DNA from: CALBPI01 sp038531945
GTDB lineage: Bacteria; Pseudomonadota; Gammaproteobacteria; Steroidobacterales; Woeseiaceae
DNA: 64,000 bases
NCBI GenBank assembly: GCA_038531945.1
Contig: JBCBBH010000006.1
Coordinates: 1-64,000, forward strand
Reading direction: 5' to 3'
The position numbers were made by a program, and so were the translations under genes. The notes under the pieces were generated by a model, which was not told the DNA's origin, did no database searches, and saw nothing but the letters and a program-made list of their open reading frames with translations. The first letter of the stretch is position 1, and every line of letters begins with the position of its first letter. Positions 26,937 to 35,904 of this stretch are shown piece after piece.

Positions 26937-27353
26937 TCAGTCCTCGGTGCTGTTTGCAGCCTGAACGCTTTCCGCGAGTCCTTGTTCCAGCACTTTGATC
27001 GCTTCATCGGCACGTCCTGTTTCATTGAGCAGGTCACTGAGGATCAATACGGCAGCGCTTCGAATCGTCGGGTTTTGACTCTCCGACAACACTTGTCTCA
27101 AGACGCCTACGGCTCGGGCTCCTTCACCACGGTCCTCATAGATCTCTTTGATCTTCTGCATTTGCAGAATAGCCGATTTCTCCGGAGTTGACGCAATATC
27201 GTGGGTGGACTCGATGATAGAGAAGTATCCATCCATCACGGACATGAACTGCTGCATCATCTCAAGCTCTTCGCTCTGTTGTGCTGTTGCGATCGGGGCA
27301 GCACTGAACAGCACGACTGCTGTCGTGGATAACATGAAATTTCTAAGCGACAT
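26937..27353 (-). CDS. small secreted repeat protein
   Basis: 138 residues starting at ATG 27353, which has GGAG 8 bases upstream and overlaps the previous gene by 11 bases. An N-terminal signal peptide (FMLSTTAVVLFSAAPIATAQQ) precedes a helical region with a HEAT/TPR-like end: SAAVLILSDLLNETGRADEA then IKVLEQGLAES. Function unknown. It is the last gene of the DUF1800-DUF1501-sigma operon and so may be a periplasmic partner. Confidence 0.7.
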   Translation of the reverse strand: MSLRNFMLSTTAVVLFSAAPIATAQQSEELEMMQQFMSVMDGYFSIIESTHDIASTPEKSAILQMQKIKEIYEDRGEGARAVGVLRQVLSESQNPTIRSAAVLILSDLLNETGRADEAIKVLEQGLAESVQAANSTED

Positions 27354-27753
27354 CGTCGGACTCCAATAAGGCAGGTCTTTTTGAATCTTGGTCATCATCC
27401 GGCAAGCGTCTGGGTCTTGCGGGTGCGGAAGGGATGGAAGGTGACACCAATGTGCCGGGAGAACGCAGGCGAGCCGTCGATGGCGCTCGCAATGACTGGG
27501 TGCTCACCATTTTGAGTCTTATCGGTCGGTCATGCTGCGACTCTGGACTTATCATGACTGCGAAAGTCACGAGCATCGTCGCAGCCAGACCCGCTGACAG
27601 CGCCCACCAAAGTCGACCCTGTGTATTCGGCACCGGGCGATTGGCGCGTTCGATGTTCTTCCGGATGCCTGCGGGCGCTTTCGTCTCGCGCCATGTCGTG
27701 GCGGATTCGCGCAGAATAGTATCCACCGACGGTGTCTCGCGATCGATTGTCAT
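27343..27753 (-). CDS. putative anti-sigma factor, single membrane segment
   Basis: 136 residues from ATG 27753, whose first bases overlap the sigma-factor stop (ATGA); the frame extends further upstream but the coupled start is preferred. An N-terminal cytoplasmic part of about 48 residues is followed by one membrane segment (WWALSAGLAATMLVTFAVM) and a Pro/Ser/Arg-rich tail. The place immediately after an ECF sigma gene and the one-helix layout suggest an anti-sigma factor. No zinc-type HxxxCxxC motif is present, so this rests on context. Confidence 0.55.
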   Translation of the reverse strand: MTIDRETPSVDTILRESATTWRETKAPAGIRKNIERANRPVPNTQGRLWWALSAGLAATMLVTFAVMISPESQHDRPIRLKMVSTQSLRAPSTARLRSPGTLVSPSIPSAPARPRRLPDDDQDSKRPALLESDDVA

Positions 27754-28274
27754 GGCCATAGGGCCTTCAGATTTTGCCGCGCCTGACTCAGGAGTGCCTT
27801 GACCGTGCCAGGGCGACAACCCATTGCATTGGCCGTTGTCGTCACGTCGAGGTCCTCGAAAACCCGTAGCAGTAGCACCTCTCGCTGTCTTTCGGGTAGG
27901 TCCTGAATCAGAGCTTGCATTCTCGCGGTGTCATGCGAAAGCGCGGTGGACTCGTAGGGCCCCGGGTGCGAGTCGGCACGTTCGGTGTATAACTGCGGCG
28001 AGTCGCCTCGGTTCATCTCGTGGCAGACGTTCCGAAGCGTTTGGTACAGCCAGGAAAAAGGCTGCGCTCGGAACTGAAATTTTCGAAGCCCCGTCATTGC
28101 GCGCATGAAGACCTCCTGGGTTGCATCAGACGCGAGGGTTTCGTCACTGAGCCAAGCCCGGGCCAGGCGAAATAGTCGATCCTGGTGCCGCACGACCAGG
28201 CGATCAAAGGAAGCCAGGTCGCCGCGGCGGTAGGACTTGACCAAACTCTGGTCATCGACGTCGTCCTGTTTCAT
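27750..28274 (-). CDS. ECF-family RNA polymerase sigma factor
   Basis: 174 residues. Region 2 is FDRLVVRHQDRLFRLARAWL with ATQEVFMRAM. Region 4 is LPERQREVLLLRVFEDLDV followed by the helix-turn-helix GCRPGTVKALLSQARQNL. It is the third gene of the operon that begins with DUF1800 and DUF1501 genes and is coupled to a putative anti-sigma gene. Autoregulation would be expected, but I could not point to a target promoter. Confidence 0.92.
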   Translation of the reverse strand: MKQDDVDDQSLVKSYRRGDLASFDRLVVRHQDRLFRLARAWLSDETLASDATQEVFMRAMTGLRKFQFRAQPFSWLYQTLRNVCHEMNRGDSPQLYTERADSHPGPYESTALSHDTARMQALIQDLPERQREVLLLRVFEDLDVTTTANAMGCRPGTVKALLSQARQNLKALWP

Positions 28275-28310
28275 CTACTCGCGAATCCACAACTATCCCA
28301 TCGCAGCAGT

Positions 28311-29693
28311 CTAACCGCCGAACAGACCCAGCGGGCTGCCACTACCCGATGCGACAAAACGTCGGACATTGGGGAGCACAAGCGCGAGATCGCTGTCACT
28401 GACGCCGAACCACAAAGCGAGATCAGCGAAATACTCATCGGTCGCCAGGGTAGGTGCATAGATGCCACGTCCCACGTCAAGCACAGAGTTGTCTGCAAGG
28501 AGCGGGTAGTCGCCGAATAGCCGGCCGCCGGATACATCGCCGCCCATGACCACATGATGACCGCCCCAACCGTGGTCAGAACCGCGTCCATTCGATGTCA
28601 GTGTTCGTGCAAAATCTGAAATCGTAAACGTGGTCACCGCATCAAACGCCGCAAGCTCGACTAATGCATCGCGAAACTCTGCGAGTGCGTTGCTGACCAT
28701 CGGTAGCATGCGCGCCTGATTTTGAATGACCTCATCGTGATGGTCCCAACCGCCGACAGTCACGAAAAACGTCTGTCGCGACGCGCCAAGTTGATCGCGC
28801 GCACTGATAACGCGTGCTACCTGGCGCAAAGCCTGTGAAAGTCCATTGGCAGAGAAGGTCGTTTGCAGTTGCGCTGCGTCCTGCATTGCGGTCGCAAACG
28901 TCGTGTTGGCGTCAATCGCATCTCGGAATCGTCGCCGGTACTCTGATCGAAGGATCTGAGTGCGAGTTGGGCTGAGCAGACTGTCTGTCGTGCGGCGTCG
29001 AAAATCGCCGAAGAAGCTATCTTCGTCGTAGCCGTTGATGCTGAGCGCGCCGTCGCCTTCAGATGTGATACTGAATTCGTTCGTAGTCCGACCGCTCTGG
29101 AACGTATTGGAGCCAGATAGCGACACGTTCATTGATACGCCGTTCGCCAAGTTGATGCCTTGCATCAGATCGGCCATACGACCACCCCATCCGACGGCCG
29201 AGCGTTGGTCTGGCATTGCGGTTTGCCATTGTGCAATTTGATCGGCGTGCGAAAACAATCCGACCGGAAGCGTTGCTGTGCCGTTCTCAACAGCTTGGGC
29301 GTCGAACGGCTCGAGCAAGGTGCCGACGTTGGCAACCATTGCAGCGTCACCCGAATTGATGAGTCCAGCCAAGCGGCCCATGCCGGGATGTAACCCGAAT
29401 GTGCGGTCGCTGGTTTCGGGGAAATTTAGCGCGAGGAGGGTGTCTCTCGGCAACGCCAGGTCGGAGCGAATGGTCGAGTATGCTGCGTACTGAGGACCGT
29501 CAGTCGGTACTAACATGTTGTATGCATCGTTGCCGCCGGCCAGCAGAATACAGACCAGCGCTCTGTAATCACCCGCGGTTTGTGCGCTGGCACTGCGCAT
29601 CATGCCGAGTGACCCCAATGCTGTTACTGACGTGAGTGCCGTCGTTCCGGTCGCGCAGGTGTGGTTCAGGAATTGGCGTCGATTCATCTTCAT
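28311..29693 (-). CDS. DUF1501 protein, Tat-exported
   Basis: 460 residues. The N-terminus MNRRQFLNH with a following hydrophobic stretch is a twin-arginine signal. The body follows the DUF1501 pattern: YRALVCILLAGGNDAYNMLVP, FGLHPGMGRL, FVTVGGWDHHDEV, FTISDFARTL and GSDHGWGGHHVVMGG, a sulfatase/alkaline-phosphatase-like fold. It probably acts in the periplasm. It sits 10 bases after the DUF1800 gene; these two families occur together widely, but their reaction is not known. Confidence 0.88.
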   Translation of the reverse strand: MKMNRRQFLNHTCATGTTALTSVTALGSLGMMRSASAQTAGDYRALVCILLAGGNDAYNMLVPTDGPQYAAYSTIRSDLALPRDTLLALNFPETSDRTFGLHPGMGRLAGLINSGDAAMVANVGTLLEPFDAQAVENGTATLPVGLFSHADQIAQWQTAMPDQRSAVGWGGRMADLMQGINLANGVSMNVSLSGSNTFQSGRTTNEFSITSEGDGALSINGYDEDSFFGDFRRRTTDSLLSPTRTQILRSEYRRRFRDAIDANTTFATAMQDAAQLQTTFSANGLSQALRQVARVISARDQLGASRQTFFVTVGGWDHHDEVIQNQARMLPMVSNALAEFRDALVELAAFDAVTTFTISDFARTLTSNGRGSDHGWGGHHVVMGGDVSGGRLFGDYPLLADNSVLDVGRGIYAPTLATDEYFADLALWFGVSDSDLALVLPNVRRFVASGSGSPLGLFGG

Positions 29694-29703
29694 GTAAACA
29701 ACC

Positions 29704-31410
29704 TCACTGTAGAACCACGTATTCGGGAGATATCAGGAACAACCACAGCGCTGAACGGAACCGGAAGGACCGGTCCTCGATGGCGTCGAGCTCGGCGATC
29801 CAAACGTCTGCCAAAGCGGGATCAAGCTGCCCTGCGGTGAGCAGACTGTCGAGGGCTCGTATCAACTCCGTGGTGTCATCCGCAAGCGCAATCCAGGGAT
29901 CAAAGTCCAGTGTTACCGGATCAAAACCTTCGGGGGTTTCAGCGGGAAAGTCGCCGAGGACGATCGCGTCCAGCACATTCGGCCAACCGATGATGGTCGT
30001 TGCGTTCGTGATTTGAAATTCCGGTGCGACCAAACCCGCATCAGCAATCGGACCGGCTGGAGTGTGGTCTGGTAGATAAAAATTGAACACGCTCGGTGCC
30101 GACATCGGATGTTGGTTGACCGCCTGCTGAATCAGGTAGCCTGTCGCGGCGACCAATGAGTCTGTTGAATCAATCTTGAATTGGCGTAGCAGCGTGATGT
30201 ATCTGACCAGAGGTTCACGTAGCGCACCGGACACGGTCAGAGGATCCGCAGGTGAAGTGGCTTCCGGATCGAGTAAAATTGAACGCACCACAGCTCGCAA
30301 GTCACCTCGTATACCTGCTCCGTTGTCATTGAACACTCGCGCGACGCGTTCGATATATGCAGGAGACGGGTTGGATGTCACCAGGCGCTGAATCAACTGA
30401 CGGCCAATAAAAGGCCCAACGTTGGGATGGTTAAACAGGTTATCGATCGCAAGCTCGACGTCCTGAATACCGCTCTGTCCTGCTGGGACAACAAAACCGT
30501 TCAACAGGTGTTTCTGCCCGGGTTCGTGCGCGGCATCGAACATTTGCATCGGGACCGAGAAATTTGGTTCGTCGCGGTTACCGAAAAATGCACCGGGCCC
30601 ACCGAATGACAATCCGGTGAAAATCTCCGCAAATTCACGGATGTCGTCATTGTCGTAGCTGGGAATGGGGCGGCCATTTGCATCCAGCCGAGGACTGCCG
30701 TCCAGATTCAATTCGAACAGGCCAATCGAGAAAAGCTGCATGACTTCGCGCGCATAGTTTTCGTCGGGGAAGATGTTGCGGGCAGGATCCGCGGCACGAT
30801 TGTTGAGGTGGCTCAGATAAAGCCCCATCGCCGGGCTAAGCGTGACATCGCGCAGCAAGTCCCGATAGTTGCCGAAGGCGTGCTGCAGCAGCAGGTCATA
30901 GTAGGTATTCAGTGCGTACGGATAGATCTCCAGCGTGTCTACGCGATCGGAGACGACAAAGATCTGACTCAAAGCATACGCGACCCGTTGGCGCACCGTG
31001 TCGGGAGCCGTCAAAGTGTTGTGCCACCAGGCGATTCGGCGAGCAAATATCAGGTATTCGATGTCCTCTTCAAATGCGTCGAATTCACCTCGGGCTCGCC
31101 GAGATAGAACTTCCTCCATTACACCGCGGTGGTAGGTGGCGGGGAGCGCAAGCTGTTGGTCAAGCCATGTCTCAGGCGATAGCTGCGCAGCCGACTCAAG
31201 TTCGTCGTAGGCAATACCAAAAGATGCACGCTGGATCATTCGGCTGGCCGCGTCGATCTCCGCTTTGCTGACTGGTGGCGGTGCAGGCGTGGGCGGTGGA
31301 TTCGAGACTGGGGGCGGCGCATCGTTACCACCGCCGCCACCACCGCATGCACCGAGCAGCAGCGACACGACAAGAATCGTTGCATGGACAAGCGACTGGC
31401 GTGAAATCAT
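29704..31410 (-). CDS. DUF1800 lipoprotein
   Basis: 568 residues. Lipoprotein signal VSLLLGAC with Cys22, then a glycine run and a Pro-rich linker. The body has typical DUF1800 segments: MIQRASFGIAYDELESAAQL, RVAYALSQIFVVSD, NYAREVMQLFSIGLFELN and PMSAPSVFNFYLPDHTPAG. First gene of the operon with DUF1501 and the ECF sigma unit. Function unknown; cell-surface or periplasmic. Confidence 0.88.
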   Translation of the reverse strand: MISRQSLVHATILVVSLLLGACGGGGGGNDAPPPVSNPPPTPAPPPVSKAEIDAASRMIQRASFGIAYDELESAAQLSPETWLDQQLALPATYHRGVMEEVLSRRARGEFDAFEEDIEYLIFARRIAWWHNTLTAPDTVRQRVAYALSQIFVVSDRVDTLEIYPYALNTYYDLLLQHAFGNYRDLLRDVTLSPAMGLYLSHLNNRAADPARNIFPDENYAREVMQLFSIGLFELNLDGSPRLDANGRPIPSYDNDDIREFAEIFTGLSFGGPGAFFGNRDEPNFSVPMQMFDAAHEPGQKHLLNGFVVPAGQSGIQDVELAIDNLFNHPNVGPFIGRQLIQRLVTSNPSPAYIERVARVFNDNGAGIRGDLRAVVRSILLDPEATSPADPLTVSGALREPLVRYITLLRQFKIDSTDSLVAATGYLIQQAVNQHPMSAPSVFNFYLPDHTPAGPIADAGLVAPEFQITNATTIIGWPNVLDAIVLGDFPAETPEGFDPVTLDFDPWIALADDTTELIRALDSLLTAGQLDPALADVWIAELDAIEDRSFRFRSALWLFLISPEYVVLQ

Positions 31411-31497
31411 CGGTGGCCTCCCGCGCGGACTTTGAACGTTGGTTATAGCGTTAGTGAAATGAAATCACCAACGGTTTAGTCAAAAGTTCAAAAAATT

Positions 31498-32298
31498 TCA
31501 GTTAGGGCGGCGAAACGGCTGGGTCAACAACGCAACCAGACCGTTTTCTGAGTCCCGCCGAAACTCCGACAGACCAATTTCCATCTGTTCATGTGCCGAT
31601 CGGGGTTGCGCGGTATAACTACCAAACAAGTAGTCCCAAAGGGTCAGGCAAAACCCAAAGTTTTGGTTGGTTTCGCTTTCCCGTGATGAGTGATGAACGC
31701 GATGAAAATCCGGCGTCACCAACACACGACGGAGCACACGATCAACGGATTCAGGGAGGCGAATGTTGGAGTGATTGAACATCGCACTGATATTGAGAAG
31801 TAGCTCAAACACGAACACCGCGATTGGCGACGCACCAAACAGAACTATCACAGCGAACTTGTAGAGTAACGACAGTCCAATCTCCAGCGGATGAAATCGG
31901 AGAGCTGTGGTGACATCGAAGCCGGTATCCGCATGATGAACACGATGCAATCGCCACAGTAACGGCACTGCATGCATTGCGCGGTGCTGCCAGTAGATTG
32001 CGAAATCCAAAATCATCACTCCCGCCACGACGGAAAGCCACGGGGGTATTGCTACTAGGTTTAGAAGACCGAGGCCCTGCGTCTGCGCCCAGAGCGCAAC
32101 GCCAACGGGCACGATAGGCAACACGATGCGAACGAATAAGGTGCCGCTCAACAGTAGACCCATGTTGCCGAACCAGCGGCGGGCCAGAGCAGTCGGACGT
32201 CTACGCGGCGCGATTCTCTCCCAGGTAAGAAGGCCAAGCAGTGCAACGACGAAGGCGCCGGCTCGAATCCAATCAGGGTTAACTGACCACTCCATCAT
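31498..32298 (-). CDS. sterol desaturase/fatty acid hydroxylase family protein
   Basis: 266 residues, membrane di-iron enzyme with several hydrophobic helices. Histidine boxes: WQHRAMH (HxxxH), HRVHHAD and FHRVHHSS (HxxHH). Hydroxylates or desaturates a lipid substrate that cannot be read from sequence. Its ATG overlaps the modC stop, so it is translated with the molybdate transporter genes, an unexpected partner. Confidence 0.88.
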   Translation of the reverse strand: MMEWSVNPDWIRAGAFVVALLGLLTWERIAPRRRPTALARRWFGNMGLLLSGTLFVRIVLPIVPVGVALWAQTQGLGLLNLVAIPPWLSVVAGVMILDFAIYWQHRAMHAVPLLWRLHRVHHADTGFDVTTALRFHPLEIGLSLLYKFAVIVLFGASPIAVFVFELLLNISAMFNHSNIRLPESVDRVLRRVLVTPDFHRVHHSSRESETNQNFGFCLTLWDYLFGSYTAQPRSAHEQMEIGLSEFRRDSENGLVALLTQPFRRPN

Positions 32299-33383
32299 GG
32301 GTCGTGACCCGCGTCGGTCGGGAAAGCAATGATAGCCGCAGACTTCACTTGTGCTTCGACAGCGTCGCCTTGCCCGACCCCAAGCTTCTGGAGTGCTTTT
32401 TTGGTGATGCGCGACAGCAACCGCACGCCTTTGCAGTCCAGTGTCAGGAGTGCCATTGGATTGGCATCGGTTACCGCGACGGATGAAATGATCGAAGGAA
32501 GTGAATTCATGATGCTGGTCACACCGGTTGTCGGCAAAGCGATACTGACATCATCGGCCAGAATTCTGAGGTTGAGCGACGCACCGTCCAACAACGTCGA
32601 CGCCACTTGAAACTCCACATCACCGAATACCACCCGCGCCAGACCTCCGTTGTTTTCGGCGACTTTTCCATTGCGCAGCATGACGCCGGCCTGAGCGGTT
32701 AGCGGTTGCGGCGCCAATGGATGTTCAAAGATCTCTTGCGAAGTGCCTTGAAGTGTCTGAACGCCATCGCTAATCACAATGATATGGTTCGCCAGCAATC
32801 CAAGAGCGGACGCAGAGTGACTAACGAACAGGATGGTTTGTCCGGTTTGCTGCAGCCGCATGAGTACCTGCAGCATTTTGTCTTGCGCTTCCGAGTCGAG
32901 TCCGGTCAAAGGCTCATCCAGCAAAAGAACCGGTGGACTCGCCGCAACTGCGCGGGCCAGGGCGACTCGTTGTTGTTGACCGCCCGACAACGAGCCAGCC
33001 GCTCTTTGCAATAGATTGGTTAGCTCGAACTGTCCTGCCAACTTCGCCACCGTCGTCCGATCGCCTTTCGGTGAATGACGCAGTCCTTGGTTTAGATTCT
33101 GTTCAACCGTTCGATGGGGAAGCAGAGTAGGGGACTGAAAGACCATCGCCGCTCGTCGAATGTGTGCCGCGACACGTGTTTCCCGATTCAGCCACGCCTC
33201 GTTATTCCAGTGAATCTCGCCGGGTATGTGTTGTACGCCTGCGATACAGCGTAGCAATGTGCTCTTGCCGCTGCCCGATCGGCCGAATATGCCGGTGCAG
33301 GTTCCTGATGTCACCGCGAAATCCACATCGAGTGCGAAGTTCCGATAGGCCAGACCATTTAACTGGACACGCAGGCCGTTCAT
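32295..33383 (-). CDS. modC: molybdate ABC transporter ATP-binding protein
   Basis: 362 residues. Walker A GRSGSGKSTLL, signature LSGGQQQRVALARA, Walker B VLLLDEPLTGLDSE, and a C-terminal molybdate-binding-type (TOBE/Mop) domain ending near VGQGDAVEAQVKSAA. Energises molybdate import. The start overlaps the modB stop; the end overlaps the hydroxylase start. Confidence 0.92.
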   Translation of the reverse strand: MNGLRVQLNGLAYRNFALDVDFAVTSGTCTGIFGRSGSGKSTLLRCIAGVQHIPGEIHWNNEAWLNRETRVAAHIRRAAMVFQSPTLLPHRTVEQNLNQGLRHSPKGDRTTVAKLAGQFELTNLLQRAAGSLSGGQQQRVALARAVAASPPVLLLDEPLTGLDSEAQDKMLQVLMRLQQTGQTILFVSHSASALGLLANHIIVISDGVQTLQGTSQEIFEHPLAPQPLTAQAGVMLRNGKVAENNGGLARVVFGDVEFQVASTLLDGASLNLRILADDVSIALPTTGVTSIMNSLPSIISSVAVTDANPMALLTLDCKGVRLLSRITKKALQKLGVGQGDAVEAQVKSAAIIAFPTDAGHDP

Positions 33384-34069
33384 TGTGCGGCCTCACTCGA
33401 CCGGCTGTGTGAGCCATCCCAGATCCAGTAGACGAGTGTCAGGACGAGGATCGAAAAGACGACCAGGGTGAGAGAAAGTTGGTGCGCTGAAGCATAATCA
33501 AGAGCTTCGACATGGTCGTAAATTTGCACAGACACAACGCGGGTTTCGTCGGGGATACTGCCGCCGATCATCAAGACGACACCGAATTCGCCGATCGTAT
33601 GTGCAAACCCGAGGATCGCCGACACCAATAAGCCTCTGCGACTCATGGGTAGCGCGACTCGAAGGAAGACTTCCATCGGTTTCGTGCCAAGCGTTGCTGT
33701 CGCGTCGAGCATCCGCTGTGGGACGGACGCGAATGCGGCCTGGAGTGGCTGCACGACAAACGGCAGTGAGTAAAGCACGCTCGCAACCACCAATCCTTCG
33801 AAAGAAAACGCGAGACTGCCAATCGACATCGATTGGGTCACCGCACCAATCGGACCGTTGGGCCCCATCGCGAGCAGCAGGTAGAAGCCGAGAACGCTCG
33901 GTGGCAACACCAAGGGGAGGGCGACGAGAACATTAGCCATGGACGCCACGAAACCTCGCGATCGCGCGAGCCACCATGCCAAAGGAATGCCGATCGCCAT
34001 GAGCACCATTGTCGTGACGCAAGCGAGCTTCACGGACAGTAGCAATGCGGATGCGTCGGCGCTGCTCAT
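33380..34069 (-). CDS. modB: molybdate ABC transporter permease
   Basis: 229 residues from ATG 34069, which overlaps the modA stop (ATGA). The longer frame to 34165 would add a non-hydrophobic extension inside modA and is rejected. About five to six membrane helices, with the coupling-loop motif in TLGTKPMEVFLRVALPM and a following GEFGVVLMIGG segment typical of ModB. Confidence 0.93.
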   Translation of the reverse strand: MSSADASALLLSVKLACVTTMVLMAIGIPLAWWLARSRGFVASMANVLVALPLVLPPSVLGFYLLLAMGPNGPIGAVTQSMSIGSLAFSFEGLVVASVLYSLPFVVQPLQAAFASVPQRMLDATATLGTKPMEVFLRVALPMSRRGLLVSAILGFAHTIGEFGVVLMIGGSIPDETRVVSVQIYDHVEALDYASAHQLSLTLVVFSILVLTLVYWIWDGSHSRSSEAAQ

Positions 34070-34794
34070 AAGGATGGGTCTGGTGCGTTGTAACCCTGGC
34101 GTCGTATATGCGCCCGCGCTTCGGGTGCTTGCAACGCCAGATAAACTTCCTGTGCTTTGGCGCAAGCTCCACCCCGTTTGATTTGAACGGCGGCCTGCGT
34201 AATCGCCGGCACAGCAGGATCGGTCAGCAATTGGTATTCCCGTTCTGGAATAGACTCCGCGAGCAATTGAGCAAGCGACACCAACGCGGAACCGGCGTTG
34301 CGACTGTTCGCGAAATGAAAGGCATGCGCGACATTCTCGGCCACCACCTCGGTGGCCGGCCTGTCTGCCTCACTCAATGAGCTGATCCACGCACGTGCAG
34401 CCACGCCATACGGGGCGACGCGTGGATTCGCTAGTGCCATGGGGCCAGGGATGGGCCTATTTTCAGCTGCTCGATCAGGCGTCCAAAGCGCGAGCCGTCC
34501 ATAGGCATAGACCCACGGTGCGCCCATGGTCATACCCATGGCAGCCAACTGCGAAGGTTTTTCGACGTCCGCGGAAAAATACAAATCGAATGGCGCCCCA
34601 TTTACAATCTGCATGAACAAGCGTCCGGAAGATCCTGAAATAATTTGAATTTTATGATCGGATAGTGTTTCCGAAGTGCTGATCACGGAACGCAGGGTCG
34701 GTTCGAAATTGCTGGCAACCGCAATTCGGACTGGGCAGGCACGTGAGTCGGGAACCCAAAGGGCCAGGCAGACGATCAGGTATCTCAATATCAC
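34066..34794 (-). CDS. modA: molybdate-binding periplasmic protein
   Basis: 242 residues from a GTG at 34794, which gives a signal peptide (ILRYLIVCLALWVPDSRA). The frame stays open to 34938 but those extra residues look non-coding. ModA hallmarks: IAVASNFEPTLR, ISGSSGRLFMQIVNGAPFDL and YFSADVEKPSQL, where the Ser residues bind the oxyanion. No strong ribosome-binding site precedes the GTG, so the start is uncertain. It shares its upstream region with an NhaR-like regulator gene. Confidence 0.88.
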   Translation of the reverse strand: MILRYLIVCLALWVPDSRACPVRIAVASNFEPTLRSVISTSETLSDHKIQIISGSSGRLFMQIVNGAPFDLYFSADVEKPSQLAAMGMTMGAPWVYAYGRLALWTPDRAAENRPIPGPMALANPRVAPYGVAARAWISSLSEADRPATEVVAENVAHAFHFANSRNAGSALVSLAQLLAESIPEREYQLLTDPAVPAITQAAVQIKRGGACAKAQEVYLALQAPEARAHIRRQGYNAPDPSL

Positions 34795-34864
34795 GCAGCG
34801 ATGATCGCATAGGCATTGATGGCACTCTAGTTTCGGGTGAACGCAAGCGCCGCAAGCTAATAGT

Positions 34865-34895
34865 TTGAGAAAACCGATAGTTAGACGCGTATAAT
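34865..34895 (+). promoter_or_regulatory. candidate promoter of the nhaR-like gene
   Basis: TATAAT at 34890-34895 with TTGAGA at 34865-34870 (19-base spacer), 79 bases before the NhaR-like start. The same region must also hold the modA promoter on the other strand. Confidence 0.45.
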
Positions 34896-34912
34896 TCGAT
34901 TTGCCAGAATTG

Positions 34913-34926
34913 ATCGAAATTCCGAT
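34913..34926. promoter_or_regulatory. near-palindrome in the modA/nhaR-like divergent region
   Basis: ATCGAAATTCCGAT is a 14-base near-palindrome with one mismatched pair. It lies between the divergent genes, about 50 bases before the regulator start, where a LysR-type protein usually binds. It is a candidate operator only. Confidence 0.35.
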
Positions 34927-34974
34927 GATATGCGACATCTGAATCGGTAATTCCTAACGACTTGGAGTGCGGCA

Positions 34975-35904
34975 ATGAGACACCTTAACTACAGTCATTT
35001 GCAATATTTCTGGGCGGTCGCGCGTGAAGGCAGCATGGCGGCGGCCGCGGAGGCGATGCATATCACGCCTCAGACGATCAGTGGGCAGTTGCGCATGCTC
35101 GAACAAGCGATGGGGAGGCAGCTTTTTAACCGTGTCGGCCGTCGGCTCGAGCTGACCGACTTCGGTGAGATGGTCTTCGAATACGCTGATGAGATTTTCA
35201 CCTTGGGTGCCGAGCTTGCAAACGTGGTGCATGGCGAGTCGCAGGGTGGGGCGTTGACGTTCAAGGTCGGGATGGTTAGCTCCATGCCCAAGTTGATCGC
35301 CGAACGAATTCTGGCGCCTGCGTTCGAAGTGGCTGAACCGATTCGCCTGAAATGCTACGAAGCATCGCTAAGCGAGTTGCTCGGTGATCTGGCGACGCAC
35401 AAGCTGGATATCGTCTTGTCCGACCAGCCACTTCAGCAAGGACTGAGTTTGCGCGCGTACAACCATCGATTGGGCGAAAGCGGCCTTAGTTTCTTCGCCT
35501 CCGAGGCGCTGGCCGAGTCAGCCAGCGGTGCGTTCCCGGATTGCCTGAATGAGCTGCCTTTTCTTTTGCCAACTGCGGCGACTGCATTGCGACGTCGGAT
35601 TGATGATTGGTTTGACAGTATCGACGTGGTACCCAATATCGTTGGCGAAATCGCTGACAGTGCATTGATGAAAGCTCTGGGCGAGGCGGGCGTAGGCGTC
35701 TTCATGGGACCGACCGCGATCGAAAAAGAAATCTGCACGATGTACCGTACTCGAGTGATCGGACAGACCGATGCGCTCACCGAAAACTACTACGCGATCT
35801 CACCGGAAAGGAAACTCAAGCACCCGGCTGTGGTCAAGATCACGGAACAGGCTAGAATCAACCTGTTCGCACATACTCAATGGCCAAAAGCGGAAGCTTC
35901 ATGA
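34975..35904 (+). CDS. NhaR-like LysR-family transcriptional regulator
   Basis: 309 residues. The N-terminal winged helix-turn-helix reads HLQYFWAVAREGSMAAAAEA then TPQTISGQLRMLEQ, very close in pattern to NhaR. The effector domain has TFKVGMVSSMPKLIAERIL, LDIVLSDQPLQQGL and ALMKALGEAGVGVFMGPT. E. coli NhaR responds to sodium and activates nhaA, but no antiporter gene is nearby. Divergence from modA suggests it may control the mod operon. Its stop overlaps the next ATG. Confidence 0.85.
   Translation: MRHLNYSHLQYFWAVAREGSMAAAAEAMHITPQTISGQLRMLEQAMGRQLFNRVGRRLELTDFGEMVFEYADEIFTLGAELANVVHGESQGGALTFKVGMVSSMPKLIAERILAPAFEVAEPIRLKCYEASLSELLGDLATHKLDIVLSDQPLQQGLSLRAYNHRLGESGLSFFASEALAESASGAFPDCLNELPFLLPTAATALRRRIDDWFDSIDVVPNIVGEIADSALMKALGEAGVGVFMGPTAIEKEICTMYRTRVIGQTDALTENYYAISPERKLKHPAVVKITEQARINLFAHTQWPKAEAS

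Noticed and set aside
34795..34938. N-terminal extension of modA
   Set aside because: It would bury the signal peptide inside the chain and occupies the divergent regulatory region.
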